Source of the DNA: Dyella sp. EPa41
Lineage (GTDB): Bacteria; Pseudomonadota; Gammaproteobacteria; Xanthomonadales; Rhodanobacteraceae
Direction of reading: 5' to 3'
NCBI RefSeq assembly: GCF_016586165.1
Contig: NZ_BCPR01000014.1
Span: 1-64,000 of the forward strand
Length of the DNA: 64,000 nucleotides
Of this stretch, positions 1-9,265 are shown in pieces (the first letter of the stretch is position 1; every line of letters begins with the position of its first letter). The translations under genes were made by a program, and so were the position numbers. Under the pieces are notes generated by a model, which was not told the origin of the DNA, ran no database searches, and saw nothing but the letters and a program-made list of their open reading frames with translations.

Positions 1-201
1 GGAGAAAAACGGCGGTGCGGCGCGAATAGATCCCCTCAGGGCTCAACAACGTTGCCTTGAGTCCTCTTCGCTACGGCGCGTGGCGGTGTAGCGGCTACGT
101 TCGAGGTAGTAACGAGCACGGCCCGACTGACCTCGGTCGTCCGACGCTCCTATCCCCCATATCGCTATGAGCCTTGGCTCTCAAGGCCTATTTTCTTTGG
201 G

Positions 202-235
202 TTACTTTTCTTTTGGGCAAGCAAAAGAAAAGTGA
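202..235. repeat. Stem-loop repeat, A/T-rich arms
   Basis: The left arm at 202-215 (ttacttttcttttg) pairs with the right arm at 222-235 (caaaagaaaagtga) around a 6-base loop, with a single G-T wobble. Similar hairpins are, from general knowledge, scattered through xanthomonad intergenic regions. There is no T-tract, so terminator function is uncertain. Confidence 0.6.
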
Positions 236-359
236 CTCGGCGGCCGGCAGGACGTCGAAACGCCCGCTGCGTAAGCGGCACGCTGGCGGTAGCGGAGCTA
301 CCGAAGGCAATAGCCCGCTTTCACAAGAGCAACAAACGTGCAGACCGGCGCGAAAGGCT

Positions 360-383
360 GTCGCGCACAGGGTGCGCTCCTAC
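360..383 (+). repeat. REP-like unit, single arm
   Basis: This is one copy of a 24-bp unit containing CACAGGGTGCGCTCC that recurs as inverted pairs at 18699-18780, 45528-45573 and 61486-61563 in this window. Here only one arm is recognisable. Confidence 0.65.
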
Positions 384-489
384 ACAAAAGCAGGAGATAG
401 CATGCAGCGCTGCGGCGACCGCAAATCAGGCATGTGGAAAGGCACGAAGGCACCGCGCTAGCACAGCCCACCCGCCAGCACCGCACCCC

Positions 490-2214
490 TCACTGATAAA
501 CATGCAACCGATCAAACACCCACGCGTGATACGACTTCACCAACCCCGGCTGCGCGCAATCCGTGTACAGGCCATTGCACCGCGTCCGCAACGCGATCGC
601 CGCTGAAAAATACGGATCGGTCGGCAAGTCCGCCGCCTGCAGCACCATGCTCGGCAGCATCGCGATGTCGAGCAAGGGATAGCGCGGCAACGCTGCACCC
701 CGGAAGTTGCTCTTGATCATGTAGTACGTCAGGTAGTCCTTGTACTGCGCGAGGCCATCGGGCCAGGTGCGCGGCATCTCGCGGATCAGGCCGCTGAAGG
801 ACGGCTGGTGGTCGCCGAAGTGCACGATCACCGTCGGCTGCGCGCGATCCAGGAAGTCATGCTCCAGCCCGCGCATCGCCACGTCGGAATTGTGCAGGTT
901 CGACAGGTAGGTGTTGAAGTTCACCGATTCGCGTGTCGGCAGGCCCTTCAACAGGCCTTTGTTGAACGGCGCCGGCAACGACGAGATCGGGTCGGTGTCG
1001 TGCGGCCCGTGCTGCGCCAACGTGAGGATCATGATGAAGACCGGCTGCCCCGGCTTCTTCACCTTGTCGTAGACTCGCTTGGCCGCGGTGAACATCTGCG
1101 CGTCGGTTTCTTCCCACTCCTCCAGGCCAAGCTGGCCGGCGTCGTAGAACTGGTCGAAGCCGTAGGCCGTGTACGCGTTGCGCCCGTTGAGGAAAGCGCC
1201 ATTGGTTGGATAGATCGCCACCGTGAGGTAACCCAGGCGCTGCAGCTGGCGCGGCAGCGAATCCTGCACGTGCGGCGCGAGCACGTAGGGCGCATACATG
1301 CCGCCCGGCCCGAAGATGTCCTGCGGCATGCCGGTAAGCGTGGCGAACTCGCTGACCCAGGTGCCGCCGCCGAAGGTGTGCACGCGCAGCGGGCCGGTGG
1401 CGCGCGTGCGCGCATCGGCCTTGAACATGCCCACGCGGCACTCCGGGATGTTGCACTGGCTGAAGTTGGACGGATTGAAGGTGCTTTCTTCCAGCACCTG
1501 CACGATGTCCGGATAGTTCTCCGGCGTGCGCGGCGTGGCGGCCGGGAAACCCGATGCGGTGGCGCCCCAGTCCTGTTCGGCGATGGCGTCGTCTGCCATG
1601 TCGGGCATCTGGACGTCCGAATCACTGAAGTTGACGAAGAAGTTGGTGATCTGCGCGTCGTCGGAGAGTTTTTCCCATACGTTTCTCGCATGCACCTCGG
1701 CGAACGGGCCGTTCGGCAACAGGCACACCCAGAACGCTACCGCCCACAATGCCACGCCACCCAGGCGCATCGACCACGCACGGCGCCGGCTCATGTGCGA
1801 AAGCATGCGGCGATCGAAGCGCCACACGGCCCATAATGCGAGCGGTGTCAGCACGCCCACGGCCAACGTCAGCATCCACAGGTGCGGGTAGTGCCCCAGC
1901 GTCTCCAGCAGGCTGCTGCGGGCGTAGTAGATGAAGTCCGCCGGCATCAGCGGCGAGTCCAGGTAACGCAGCTTGAGTATGGACAGGAAATTGAGCGCGA
2001 GGAAAAGACCGCCGCTCACCACCAGCGCGGTGGCGGGGCGCGCGAAGGCGAACAGCAGGATGCCGAACGCGCACACCATCAGGGCGATCACGAACGCCTG
2101 CTGCAGCAAGGCGGGCTCACGCAGGGCCGTCATGCTGACGCAGAACACGAAAAAGCAGGCGGCAAAGAGCCAGGGCCCACTCCTTCGCAAAAAGCGTAGC
2201 GATGATTGCGGCAT
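490..2214 (-). CDS. LTA synthase/OpgB-like sulfatase-fold transferase, membrane-anchored
   Basis: This is a membrane protein of about 574 residues. The N-terminal third carries about five hydrophobic segments, and the rest is a periplasmic alkaline-phosphatase/sulfatase-fold domain. The likely nucleophile is the Thr in 'LEESTFNPS' near residue 240; 'LAQHGPHD' and 'FGDHQPS' (about residue 466) are metal-site motifs. Relatives are lipoteichoic acid synthases and the phosphoglycerol transferase OpgB, so phosphoglycerol or phosphoethanolamine transfer to a periplasmic glycan is the likely role, but the substrate is not readable from sequence. The start is ambiguous: ATG 2214 gives a clean N terminus ('MPQSSLRF'), and ATG 2247 adds 11 residues. 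It diverges from the cpdB-like gene across 184 bp. Confidence 0.82.
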   Translation of the reverse strand: MPQSSLRFLRRSGPWLFAACFFVFCVSMTALREPALLQQAFVIALMVCAFGILLFAFARPATALVVSGGLFLALNFLSILKLRYLDSPLMPADFIYYARSSLLETLGHYPHLWMLTLAVGVLTPLALWAVWRFDRRMLSHMSRRRAWSMRLGGVALWAVAFWVCLLPNGPFAEVHARNVWEKLSDDAQITNFFVNFSDSDVQMPDMADDAIAEQDWGATASGFPAATPRTPENYPDIVQVLEESTFNPSNFSQCNIPECRVGMFKADARTRATGPLRVHTFGGGTWVSEFATLTGMPQDIFGPGGMYAPYVLAPHVQDSLPRQLQRLGYLTVAIYPTNGAFLNGRNAYTAYGFDQFYDAGQLGLEEWEETDAQMFTAAKRVYDKVKKPGQPVFIMILTLAQHGPHDTDPISSLPAPFNKGLLKGLPTRESVNFNTYLSNLHNSDVAMRGLEHDFLDRAQPTVIVHFGDHQPSFSGLIREMPRTWPDGLAQYKDYLTYYMIKSNFRGAALPRYPLLDIAMLPSMVLQAADLPTDPYFSAAIALRTRCNGLYTDCAQPGLVKSYHAWVFDRLHVYQ

Positions 2215-2398
2215 ATGGTTCGGCCCCCTGTTCGGCCTGGCTGTCATTCGGCCGCAATTCTACGGTCTCCAAACGGTCACATGCACAACGGTGGGCAACG
2301 GCAGGATGGCGCCACGACGCGGTTCAGCGCCGGTTTCGCCGCCCACGGCCCGGCCTATCTGGTAGCGTGCGCAGTCCCCGACAGGAACAGGTCCCCTC

Positions 2399-4408
2399 AT
2401 GCCCCTCCGCTTGCGCCCCATCGCCCTGCTTTGCGCCGCCGCCCTGGCCGGTTGCGCCGGCCAGTCGCCCAAGCCCGCGGCCAGCCTGCCGGACGGCAGC
2501 CACGCCCAGGTGGCGATCCTGGAGACCACCGACGTCCATTCCAACGTGCTGAGCTACGACTATTACAAGCAGCGCGAGGACACCACGGTGGGTTACGAGC
2601 GCACCGCCACCTTGATCCGCCGCGCCCGCGAGCAGTACGCGAACAGCTTCCTGTTCGACAGCGGCGACACCATCCAGGGCAGCGTGCTGGCCGACTACCA
2701 GGCCCAGGTGAAGCCGGTGGGCTGCAACGAGGAGCTGGGCATCTATCGCGCCATGGACGCCATGGGTTACGACGGCGGCACTGCCGGCAACCACGAGTTC
2801 AACTACGGCCTGGGCTTCCTCTCGCAGGTCACCGGCACGCCGATGAACGTGGATGGCGGCCGCGGCGAACGCTGCGTCGGTCCGCACTTCCCGCTGGTGC
2901 TCTCGAACGTGTTCAGTGCCCGCGACGGCGCGCCGATCTTCAAGCCGTGGACGGTGGTGCAGAAGGACATCACCGTCACCGCACCGGATGGCAGCCAGCG
3001 CAAGGTGCCGCTGAAGGTCGGCATCATCGGCCTCACGCCGCCGCCCATCCTCGAATGGGACAAGCAGAACCTTGCCGGCAAGGTCACCGTCACCGGAGTG
3101 GTCGAGGCCACGCGGAAATACCTGCCGGAACTGCAGGCGCAGCATCCCGACCTGGTCGTCGCCGTGCTCCATGGCGGCCTCAACACCGCGCCGTACACGC
3201 CGGACATGGAGAACGGCGGCTGGTATGTCGCCGGCGTCCCGGGCATCGACGTGGTGCTGATGGGCCACTCGCACACCGAGTTTCCCGGCCCGCACTACAA
3301 AGGCATGAAGGACGTCGACGCCGAGCGCGGTTTCGTGCGCGGCAAGCCGGCCGTGATGGGTGGCTTCTTCGGCAAGGATCTTGGCGTCATCGACCTCGCG
3401 CTGCAGCGCAAGGACGGCCGCTGGGTGATCGATGCCGGCCAGACGCATAGCGAAGTGCGCCCGATCTGTCCGAAGAAGAACGCATGCGTGCCGGCCGATC
3501 CCGCCATTGCGCCGCTGGTGCGGCAGGCGCACGAAGCGGCCGTGCAGTATGTGAACACGCCCATCGGCACGACCACGGTGCACATGAGCAGCTACTTCGC
3601 CGACGAAGGCAACATGACGGCGCTCGCGCCCATCAACGCCGCGATGCGCGACTACGTGCAGAGCGAACTGCCGAAGCTGCACCCGGAACTGGCCAAGCTG
3701 CCGGTGCTGTCGTCAGCGGCCGCGTTCCGTACCGGCTTCGGTGGCCCGGACGACTACACCGACGTCGAGCCCGGTCCGCTCACCTTGCGCAGTGCGGCCG
3801 ACTTGTACTTCTATCCCAACACGCTTTCGGTGGTGCAGGTTGACGGCGCCGGCCTCAAGGCGTGGCTGGAAAAGTCGGCCGAGCGCTTCAACCAGATCGA
3901 CCCGTCGAAGGAGGCCGAGCAGGAGCTGATCAACACGCGCATGCCCGGCTACAACTTCGACCAGATCCAGGGCGACCTGGCCTACGTGATCGACGTGTCC
4001 AAACCCGCGGGCGAGCGCATCACCAGGCTCACCTACAAGGGCAAGGCAGTGACGCCGCAGCAGCCGTTCGTGGTTGCAACCAACAACTACCGCGCCAGCG
4101 GCGGTGGCAACTTCCCCGGCCTGGACGGCAAGAACATCGTGCTGGCCGCACCCGATGGTGCGCGCGAAATCCTCGCCAAATGGCTGCAGCGCGAACAGAC
4201 CATCGGCACGAACACGCTACCCGCCCCATCGTGGCGCTTTGCCCCGCTGAAGACCCGCGGCGAAGTGGTGTTCAAGGGTGCCGCCGGCAAACAGGACGTC
4301 GCGCGATCGGTGGGCCTGAAGAACATCCGCCAGCTCAAGGACAACGGCGACGGCACTGCAGTGTATGCCATTGATCTGGCTACGAAAGCATCCACCCAAA
4401 CCAGGTAG
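2399..4408 (+). CDS. cpdB: 2',3'-cyclic-nucleotide 2'-phosphodiesterase / 3'-nucleotidase (CpdB-like lipoprotein)
   Basis: This 669-residue protein is close to the E. coli CpdB length. It starts with a lipoprotein signal ending 'AALAGC' (Cys19), so it is probably anchored in the periplasm rather than soluble. The N-terminal metallophosphatase domain shows the two-metal motifs 'ETTDVHSN', 'DSGDTIQGS', 'GNHEFNYG' and 'GHSHTEFPG'. The C-terminal 5'-nucleotidase domain carries 'GYNFDQIQGDLAYVID' and the nucleotide-stacking region 'YRASGGGNFPG'. The family hydrolyses 2',3'-cyclic NMPs and 3'-NMPs to nucleosides and phosphate for scavenging. It is monocistronic, transcribed away from the sulfatase-fold gene; the region up to 4573 marks the boundary with the glycan locus. 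Confidence 0.93.
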   Translation: MPLRLRPIALLCAAALAGCAGQSPKPAASLPDGSHAQVAILETTDVHSNVLSYDYYKQREDTTVGYERTATLIRRAREQYANSFLFDSGDTIQGSVLADYQAQVKPVGCNEELGIYRAMDAMGYDGGTAGNHEFNYGLGFLSQVTGTPMNVDGGRGERCVGPHFPLVLSNVFSARDGAPIFKPWTVVQKDITVTAPDGSQRKVPLKVGIIGLTPPPILEWDKQNLAGKVTVTGVVEATRKYLPELQAQHPDLVVAVLHGGLNTAPYTPDMENGGWYVAGVPGIDVVLMGHSHTEFPGPHYKGMKDVDAERGFVRGKPAVMGGFFGKDLGVIDLALQRKDGRWVIDAGQTHSEVRPICPKKNACVPADPAIAPLVRQAHEAAVQYVNTPIGTTTVHMSSYFADEGNMTALAPINAAMRDYVQSELPKLHPELAKLPVLSSAAAFRTGFGGPDDYTDVEPGPLTLRSAADLYFYPNTLSVVQVDGAGLKAWLEKSAERFNQIDPSKEAEQELINTRMPGYNFDQIQGDLAYVIDVSKPAGERITRLTYKGKAVTPQQPFVVATNNYRASGGGNFPGLDGKNIVLAAPDGAREILAKWLQREQTIGTNTLPAPSWRFAPLKTRGEVVFKGAAGKQDVARSVGLKNIRQLKDNGDGTAVYAIDLATKASTQTR

Positions 4409-4573
4409 TTCCATGTTTTGGGATTCCTCTCCCTGTAAGGCCTCTCGGGAAAACCTACACTTGGTCTTGTTGTTTTCGGTGTATGAGGGACGCCAGGGAG
4501 GGGCTATCTGGTGCGACCCGTCCTTGCGCAGGGAAACGGGAGCGCAACTCATCCAGTTTTGCAGAGAACAGTT

Positions 4574-5353
4574 ATGAAGCCCTTGCTGGACAACAAGCAA
4601 ATGCTGGCTATTCGGCGGCGATTGCTTCAGATGCACCACGAAAGCGGGGTGGGCCATATTGGCGGCAACCTGTCCGCCATCGATGTGTTGTCCCTGCTGT
4701 TCAACGAATACCTGGGCGCCCAGGATGCCTTCATCCTGTCCAAGGGCCATTCCGCCGGCGCGCTCTATGTCGCGCTGTGGAGCGTGGGGAAGTTGGGTGA
4801 CGAAGACCTGCGCATGTTCCACCGGGACGACAGCCTTCTGGCAGGGCATCCACCTGCTCGAGGCATTGCAGAAATCATGTTCGCCACTGGCAGCCTGGGG
4901 CATGGGCTGTCATTGGCAGCAGGCACCGCTCTCGCAAAGCGCTTGAAGGGAGAGAACGGCCAGACGTTCTGCCTGACGTCGGATGGTGAATGGCAGGAAG
5001 GCTCGACCTGGGAGGCACTTATATTCGCGGCCCACCGTCGGCTTACGAATTTGACGATCCTGATAGACCACAATCGGCTCCAAGGCTTTGGCGGCACCGA
5101 AGACGTGGCATCAATGTGCCCGTTGCAAGAGCGGCTGAAGGGCTTTGATGTCGACGTACAGGCTGTTTCCGGCCATGACCTCGACGCCATGCGCAACGTG
5201 CTGGCATTACCCTCTCGGCGCCTGAGGATCGTCGTATTGGAAACCACCAAGGGCAAAGGTGTTTCATTCATGGAGAACCGAATGGAGTGGCATTACCTGC
5301 CACTCAAGGAACCCCATTACACCTTGGCGCTTGAGGAACTCGGCCTCACATGA
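4574..5353 (+). CDS. Transketolase, N-terminal (TPP-pyrophosphate) subunit of a two-subunit enzyme
   Basis: The protein has 259 residues from ATG 4574 and covers only the first half of a normal transketolase of about 660 residues. It contains 'SGVGHIGGNLSAIDVL', 'LSKGHSAGALYVAL' and the thiamine diphosphate motif running from 'SDGEWQEG' to 'DHNRLQG' (Ser replaces the usual first Gly of GDG). Its stop overlaps the next start (ATGA), so the two halves are translationally coupled and probably form a heteromer. Split transketolases are known from archaea, apulose metabolism and some polysaccharide clusters. The presence of sugar-modifying genes just downstream argues for making a special sugar rather than for the pentose phosphate pathway. 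An upstream in-frame start at 4511 is possible but less likely. Confidence 0.88.
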   Translation: MKPLLDNKQMLAIRRRLLQMHHESGVGHIGGNLSAIDVLSLLFNEYLGAQDAFILSKGHSAGALYVALWSVGKLGDEDLRMFHRDDSLLAGHPPARGIAEIMFATGSLGHGLSLAAGTALAKRLKGENGQTFCLTSDGEWQEGSTWEALIFAAHRRLTNLTILIDHNRLQGFGGTEDVASMCPLQERLKGFDVDVQAVSGHDLDAMRNVLALPSRRLRIVVLETTKGKGVSFMENRMEWHYLPLKEPHYTLALEELGLT

Positions 5354-6255
5354 GAAAGCAACTGTGCGACACCTTGGTCTCCCAGGCGGACAACCCCAGG
5401 ATGGTCTTTCTTACCGGCGACCTGGGCTTTATGGCACTTGAGCCGCTGCAGGTGGCTCTCGGCGAACGCTTCATCAATGCCGGCGTCGCCGAACAGAACA
5501 TGGTTTCCGTTGCCGCCGCCATGGCGCGCCAGGGGTTCGATGCCTGGGTCTATAGCATCGCACCGTTCTGTTATGCGCGGCCATTTGAGCAAATCCGCAA
5601 CGACGTGACCTTCCACAACCTGCCCGTTCGCCTGATCGGCAATGGCGGGGGTTATGCCTATGGCGTGATGGGACCGACCCATCACGCCATCGAGGACTAT
5701 GGCGTCCTCCTGACATTGCCCAACCTCTGCGTTTATGCGCCGGTATTCGACGAAGACGTCCCCGCGGCCATCGAATCCGCGAGCAAGGAAACCAGAGCGG
5801 TCTACCTGCGACTCGGTCGAGGCGAGCAACCCGCGGGCTACGCCATCCCGGACTATTCGCCTTGGCGGCAGCTGGTGCAGGGCGAAGGAATACCGGTGAT
5901 AGCCGTCGGCCCCCTGGCCACGACGTATATTTCCGCCTTGCAGGACCTTTCGGACAGCCGACGCCCCAACTTGTGGGCGGTGGCGGAACTTCCGCTCTCG
6001 CGCCATGGGCTTCCCGAGGCACTGGAGCAAGCCATCAGGACTCATCAGGTGATCTGCGTCGCCGAGGAACATGTTGCACACGGTGGCTTTGCATCCGAAC
6101 TCAGCCTATACCTGATGCAGCGTGGCGTCTCGGCACGCATGCTGCACCTTCATGCCAAGGCCCACCACTACGACAGGTACGGATCGCAGGCCTATCTTCG
6201 CGCGCAGTCCGGACTTGATCCGCAAAGCCTTCTGGATACCATTCAAGGCACGTAA
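5350..6255 (+). CDS. Transketolase, C-terminal (pyrimidine-binding) subunit
   Basis: The 301-residue partner of the previous gene corresponds to the PYR and C-terminal domains of transketolase. The catalytic glutamate that activates thiamine diphosphate is in 'NAGVAEQNMVSVAAAMA'. Donor-site elements include 'YGVMGPTHHAIEDYG', with the His pair usual in the family. The ATGA overlap with the N-terminal subunit at 5350-5353 and a gap of only 6 bp to the next gene (6262) indicate one operon. The reaction would be transfer of a two-carbon ketol unit; donor and acceptor are unknown. It is lower in GC by eye than the flanking housekeeping operons. Confidence 0.88.
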   Translation: MRKQLCDTLVSQADNPRMVFLTGDLGFMALEPLQVALGERFINAGVAEQNMVSVAAAMARQGFDAWVYSIAPFCYARPFEQIRNDVTFHNLPVRLIGNGGGYAYGVMGPTHHAIEDYGVLLTLPNLCVYAPVFDEDVPAAIESASKETRAVYLRLGRGEQPAGYAIPDYSPWRQLVQGEGIPVIAVGPLATTYISALQDLSDSRRPNLWAVAELPLSRHGLPEALEQAIRTHQVICVAEEHVAHGGFASELSLYLMQRGVSARMLHLHAKAHHYDRYGSQAYLRAQSGLDPQSLLDTIQGT

Positions 6256-6261
6256 TCCGAC

Positions 6262-8226
6262 ATGACCGAACTGATTCAGCACATCCGCGCGTTGAAGGGT
6301 CCCATCCTGGTGACTGGTGCCGCGGGGTTTGTGGGAGCAAACCTGTTCCGGACGATCTTCGAACAGCGTCAGGACGTGCATGCCGTGGTGCAGACGGTCC
6401 GCAACTGGCGGCTGGACGGCATTCCGGACGCCAACATCGCCGTCGCAAACGTCAACGATTCGGCGGCATTGAAGCACCTTGTAGACCAGATCGCACCGCA
6501 AACCGTATTCGATTGCGTCGCTTACGGCGCCTACTCCTTCGAGCGCGACCCGACCCTCATCTACGAGACGAACTTCCAGTCGATCGTTGGCTTGACCATG
6601 CTGTTGAACGAGCGCGGCGTGTCCGCCTTCGTGCATGCCGGCACTTCCTCGGAATACGGCAGCAATAGCGCCGCACCTGTCGAAGATGCAGTATGCCAGC
6701 CGAACAGCCACTACGCCGTGTCCAAGGTCGCGACCGCGGAATATCTCCGCTACATGGGCAAACATCACCGCTTTCCTTGCGTCAACCTCCGGCTGTATTC
6801 GGTCTATGGACCGCTGGAGGATGGCTCGCGACTGATCCCTAATCTGCTCCACAAGGCGCTGTCCGGCAGCTTGCCACCGTTCGTCGATGCGCGTACTTCG
6901 CGCGATTTCGTGCATGTGGACGACGTCTGTCGCGCATTCATCTACGCCGCAGTGAAAATGAATCCGGACCTGTATGGCGAGAGCCTCAACATCGGCTCCG
7001 GCAAGCGTACGACCATCGCCGAGCTGGCCGAGCTGACGCGCCGCGTTTTCAAGATTGAAGAGCAGCCCGTTTTTGGCAGCATGCATGCCCGTGCATGGGA
7101 TCTCGCCGACTGGTATGCCAACCCGTCCAAGGCCGATCGGATGTTGGATTGGAAGGCAGAGATAGGTCTCGCCGATGGACTGCGCGCCACGAGCACCTGG
7201 GTGGAAACCCTATCCGAAGATGACCTCAAGGGCTTGTCCAAGCATGCCACCAGCAAAAGGCGACGGAGCATTTCGGCAATCATCGCCTGCTACAAGGACG
7301 AACCCGCCATTCCTGTGATGTACGAGCGCCTCAAGGCCACGTTCGAACGGCTGCGTATCGATCACGAAATCATCTTCGTCAATGACTGCAGCCCTGACGA
7401 CAGTGCCGCGGTGATCAGGGATATCTCCGCTCGGGATCCCAAGGTCATCGGCATCTCGCATTCGCGCAACTTCGGCTCGCAGATGGCATTTCGCAGCGGC
7501 ATGGAGCTGGCTTCCAAGGACGCCGTGGTGCTATTGGACGGCGACCTGCAGGACCCGCCAGACCTGATCGAAGCCTTCTACGAAAAATGGGAAGATGGCT
7601 TTGACGTGGTCTATGGGCGCCGCGTCCAGCGCGAGATGCCGTGGCACTGGGGGCTGCTGTACAAGGCCTTCTACCGGGTCTTTGCGGCCTTCAGCTACGT
7701 CAAGATCCCACTCGACGCCGGTGATTTCTCCCTGATCGATCGGAAGGTCGTTCAGTGGCTGCTTTCGTGCCCGGAGCGTGACTTGTTCATGCGCGGATTG
7801 CGCGCCTACGTTGGATTCAAGCAGGCCGGCGTGGACTACGTGCGCCCAGAGCGGATGTTCGGCAGCACAACCAACACACTCATCAAGAACATCGACTGGG
7901 CGAAGAAAGGCATCTTTTCCTTCAGCAACGTCCCGCTGACGCTGCTCACCGCAGCCGGCCTGGCCTTGCTCGGGCTGTCAATCATCGCCGCGATCATTGT
8001 CGTATTGCTTCATGTCGCCTGGCCAAACACCGCCCCACGGGGGACCACAAGCATCCTGATCGGCGTGTTGATGTTCGGCTCTCTGAACCTGTTCGGCATC
8101 GGACTGGTTGGCGAGTACATTGGAAAGATCATGATCGAAGTCAAGGGAAGACCACGACTTATCCGGTCTGCACTGATCAGGCACGGTGTCGTCACAACCC
8201 AGGTGACGAGAGCTGATCCACAGTGA
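6262..8226 (+). CDS. Fusion: NAD-dependent sugar epimerase/dehydratase + GtrB-type glycosyltransferase
   Basis: This 654-residue protein joins two enzymes that are normally separate. Residues about 10-320 are an extended short-chain dehydrogenase with 'VTGAAGFVGANLF' (Rossmann, 18-30) and the catalytic pair Y151/K155 in 'HYAVSKVATAEY'. Residues about 335-550 are a GT2 domain like dolichol-phosphate-mannose synthase and GtrB/ArnC, with 'SAIIACYKDE', 'FVNDCSPDDS', 'LDGDLQDPPDL' and 'VYGRRVQREM'. Two membrane helices follow (about 555-583 and 597-622), ending in 'GEYIGKIMIEVKGRPR', typical of GtrB. I infer that the first half finishes a nucleotide sugar and the second transfers it to undecaprenyl phosphate. 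There is no stop or frameshift at the junction. Confidence 0.88.
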   Translation: MTELIQHIRALKGPILVTGAAGFVGANLFRTIFEQRQDVHAVVQTVRNWRLDGIPDANIAVANVNDSAALKHLVDQIAPQTVFDCVAYGAYSFERDPTLIYETNFQSIVGLTMLLNERGVSAFVHAGTSSEYGSNSAAPVEDAVCQPNSHYAVSKVATAEYLRYMGKHHRFPCVNLRLYSVYGPLEDGSRLIPNLLHKALSGSLPPFVDARTSRDFVHVDDVCRAFIYAAVKMNPDLYGESLNIGSGKRTTIAELAELTRRVFKIEEQPVFGSMHARAWDLADWYANPSKADRMLDWKAEIGLADGLRATSTWVETLSEDDLKGLSKHATSKRRRSISAIIACYKDEPAIPVMYERLKATFERLRIDHEIIFVNDCSPDDSAAVIRDISARDPKVIGISHSRNFGSQMAFRSGMELASKDAVVLLDGDLQDPPDLIEAFYEKWEDGFDVVYGRRVQREMPWHWGLLYKAFYRVFAAFSYVKIPLDAGDFSLIDRKVVQWLLSCPERDLFMRGLRAYVGFKQAGVDYVRPERMFGSTTNTLIKNIDWAKKGIFSFSNVPLTLLTAAGLALLGLSIIAAIIVVLLHVAWPNTAPRGTTSILIGVLMFGSLNLFGIGLVGEYIGKIMIEVKGRPRLIRSALIRHGVVTTQVTRADPQ

Positions 8227-8311
8227 AGCAGGATGTTCTGATTCGCCGCATGCCGATGCTCCCGCAGACGCGGTCATCTTCCTTCGACTGGCAAAAGCCT
8301 GGACGCCTTTG

Positions 8312-9265
8312 ATGCAACGGGATTCCTACCAAGGTAGCACCTCGCTATCGGATCGACCGGAACGAACCTGCCCTGTCTGCGGGAGTGGTCCGGAACATGC
8401 CCGCGCATTTCTCGAGGAACGGATCGATGCTTCGCGTCTCAACCAGTTCAGCTTCGCGTCTCGAAAAGAACCGGAATTCTTCAATTACCGCATGATCCAG
8501 TGCACAACCTGCGATCTGGTCTACGTTGATCGCCCGCCATCGCAGCAAGCGCTGGCGCACGCCTATCACGTGGCTGATTACGACAGCAGCGAGGAAGCGA
8601 ACGACGCAGCTGATGCCTACATGAGGGAGCTGCGCCCGGTACTTGCCCGGTTAAACCGGGATTCTGCCCTGGAAATCGGTACCGGCACGGGTGTCCTCCT
8701 GGACGGACTGGCGGCGGCCGGTTTCAGGCGGCTCGTTGGTATTGAACCCTCTTCCGCTGCCTTTGCAGCTGCCCCGCCACATCGACGCCCCTGGATCAGG
8801 GAGGGCATTTTCCGCGAAGAAGACTTCGAGCCGGAATCCTTCGATCTCGTGTGCTGCTTCATGACACTTGAGCATGTGCGCGACCCAATGGAGATTGCAA
8901 GGTCGGTCTCACGGTTGCTTCGCCCTGGCGGTGCGTTCGTGACGGTAACGCACAATTACAGAAGCGCCATCAACCGGGTGCTTGGACGTCGCTCGCCGAT
9001 CATTGACGTTGAGCATATGCAATTGTTTTCCAACATGAGCATCGGCGAGTTGCTCACCCGCGCAGGCTATGATGAGGTCCAATCCAGGCCATTGGTGAAT
9101 CGCTACGCGCTCGCCTACTGGACTCGCCTGCTGCCATTCCCTTCAACTATCAAACGCCAGTTGATAAGTTTCGAGAACGCGATGGGATTGGGCCAAAGAA
9201 AGCTTTCCTTCAACGTCGGAAACACCATCGCGTCCGGCTTCCGGCCAGCTGATGCAGGAGCTTGA
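8312..9265 (+). CDS. Class I SAM methyltransferase with N-terminal zinc-ribbon-like motif
   Basis: The protein has 317 residues from ATG 8312, after an 85-bp gap. The N terminus has two Cys pairs ('CPVCGSG' and 'CTTCDLVYVD') resembling a zinc-binding module, as in SAM methyltransferases of sugar and polyketide clusters. Residues about 108-220 form the Rossmann SAM-binding domain: 'ALEIGTGTGVLLDGL', 'FDLVCCFMTLEHV', 'LLRPGGAFVTVTHN'. Its place between the GtrB-fusion and gtrA suggests methylation of the same sugar or glycan, which is an inference. It overlaps the next gene by 14 bp. Confidence 0.82.
   Translation: MQRDSYQGSTSLSDRPERTCPVCGSGPEHARAFLEERIDASRLNQFSFASRKEPEFFNYRMIQCTTCDLVYVDRPPSQQALAHAYHVADYDSSEEANDAADAYMRELRPVLARLNRDSALEIGTGTGVLLDGLAAAGFRRLVGIEPSSAAFAAAPPHRRPWIREGIFREEDFEPESFDLVCCFMTLEHVRDPMEIARSVSRLLRPGGAFVTVTHNYRSAINRVLGRRSPIIDVEHMQLFSNMSIGELLTRAGYDEVQSRPLVNRYALAYWTRLLPFPSTIKRQLISFENAMGLGQRKLSFNVGNTIASGFRPADAGA

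Larger units (their letters stand above)
1..489. other. Gene-free left edge containing repeats
   Basis: No convincing gene is visible here. The short open frames (for example 174-461 and 232-606 on +) have low-complexity Arg/Ala-rich translations and run through palindromic repeats. The stretch holds a stem-loop at 202-235, a short hairpin at 288-302 (GGTAGC/GCTACC) and one arm of a dispersed REP-like unit at 360-383. It lies downstream of the 490-2214 gene on the minus strand, so the repeats may also end that transcript. Confidence 0.6.

Noticed and set aside
285-296. An ops/JUMPstart-like element (GGCGGTAG) at the left edge
   Set aside because: The conserved last TG is missing, it is part of a local hairpin, and no polysaccharide operon follows on that strand.
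2324-3682. Long minus-strand open frame (452 residues) opposite cpdB
   Set aside because: Arg/His/Val-rich translation without motifs; it is the GC-driven antisense shadow of cpdB.
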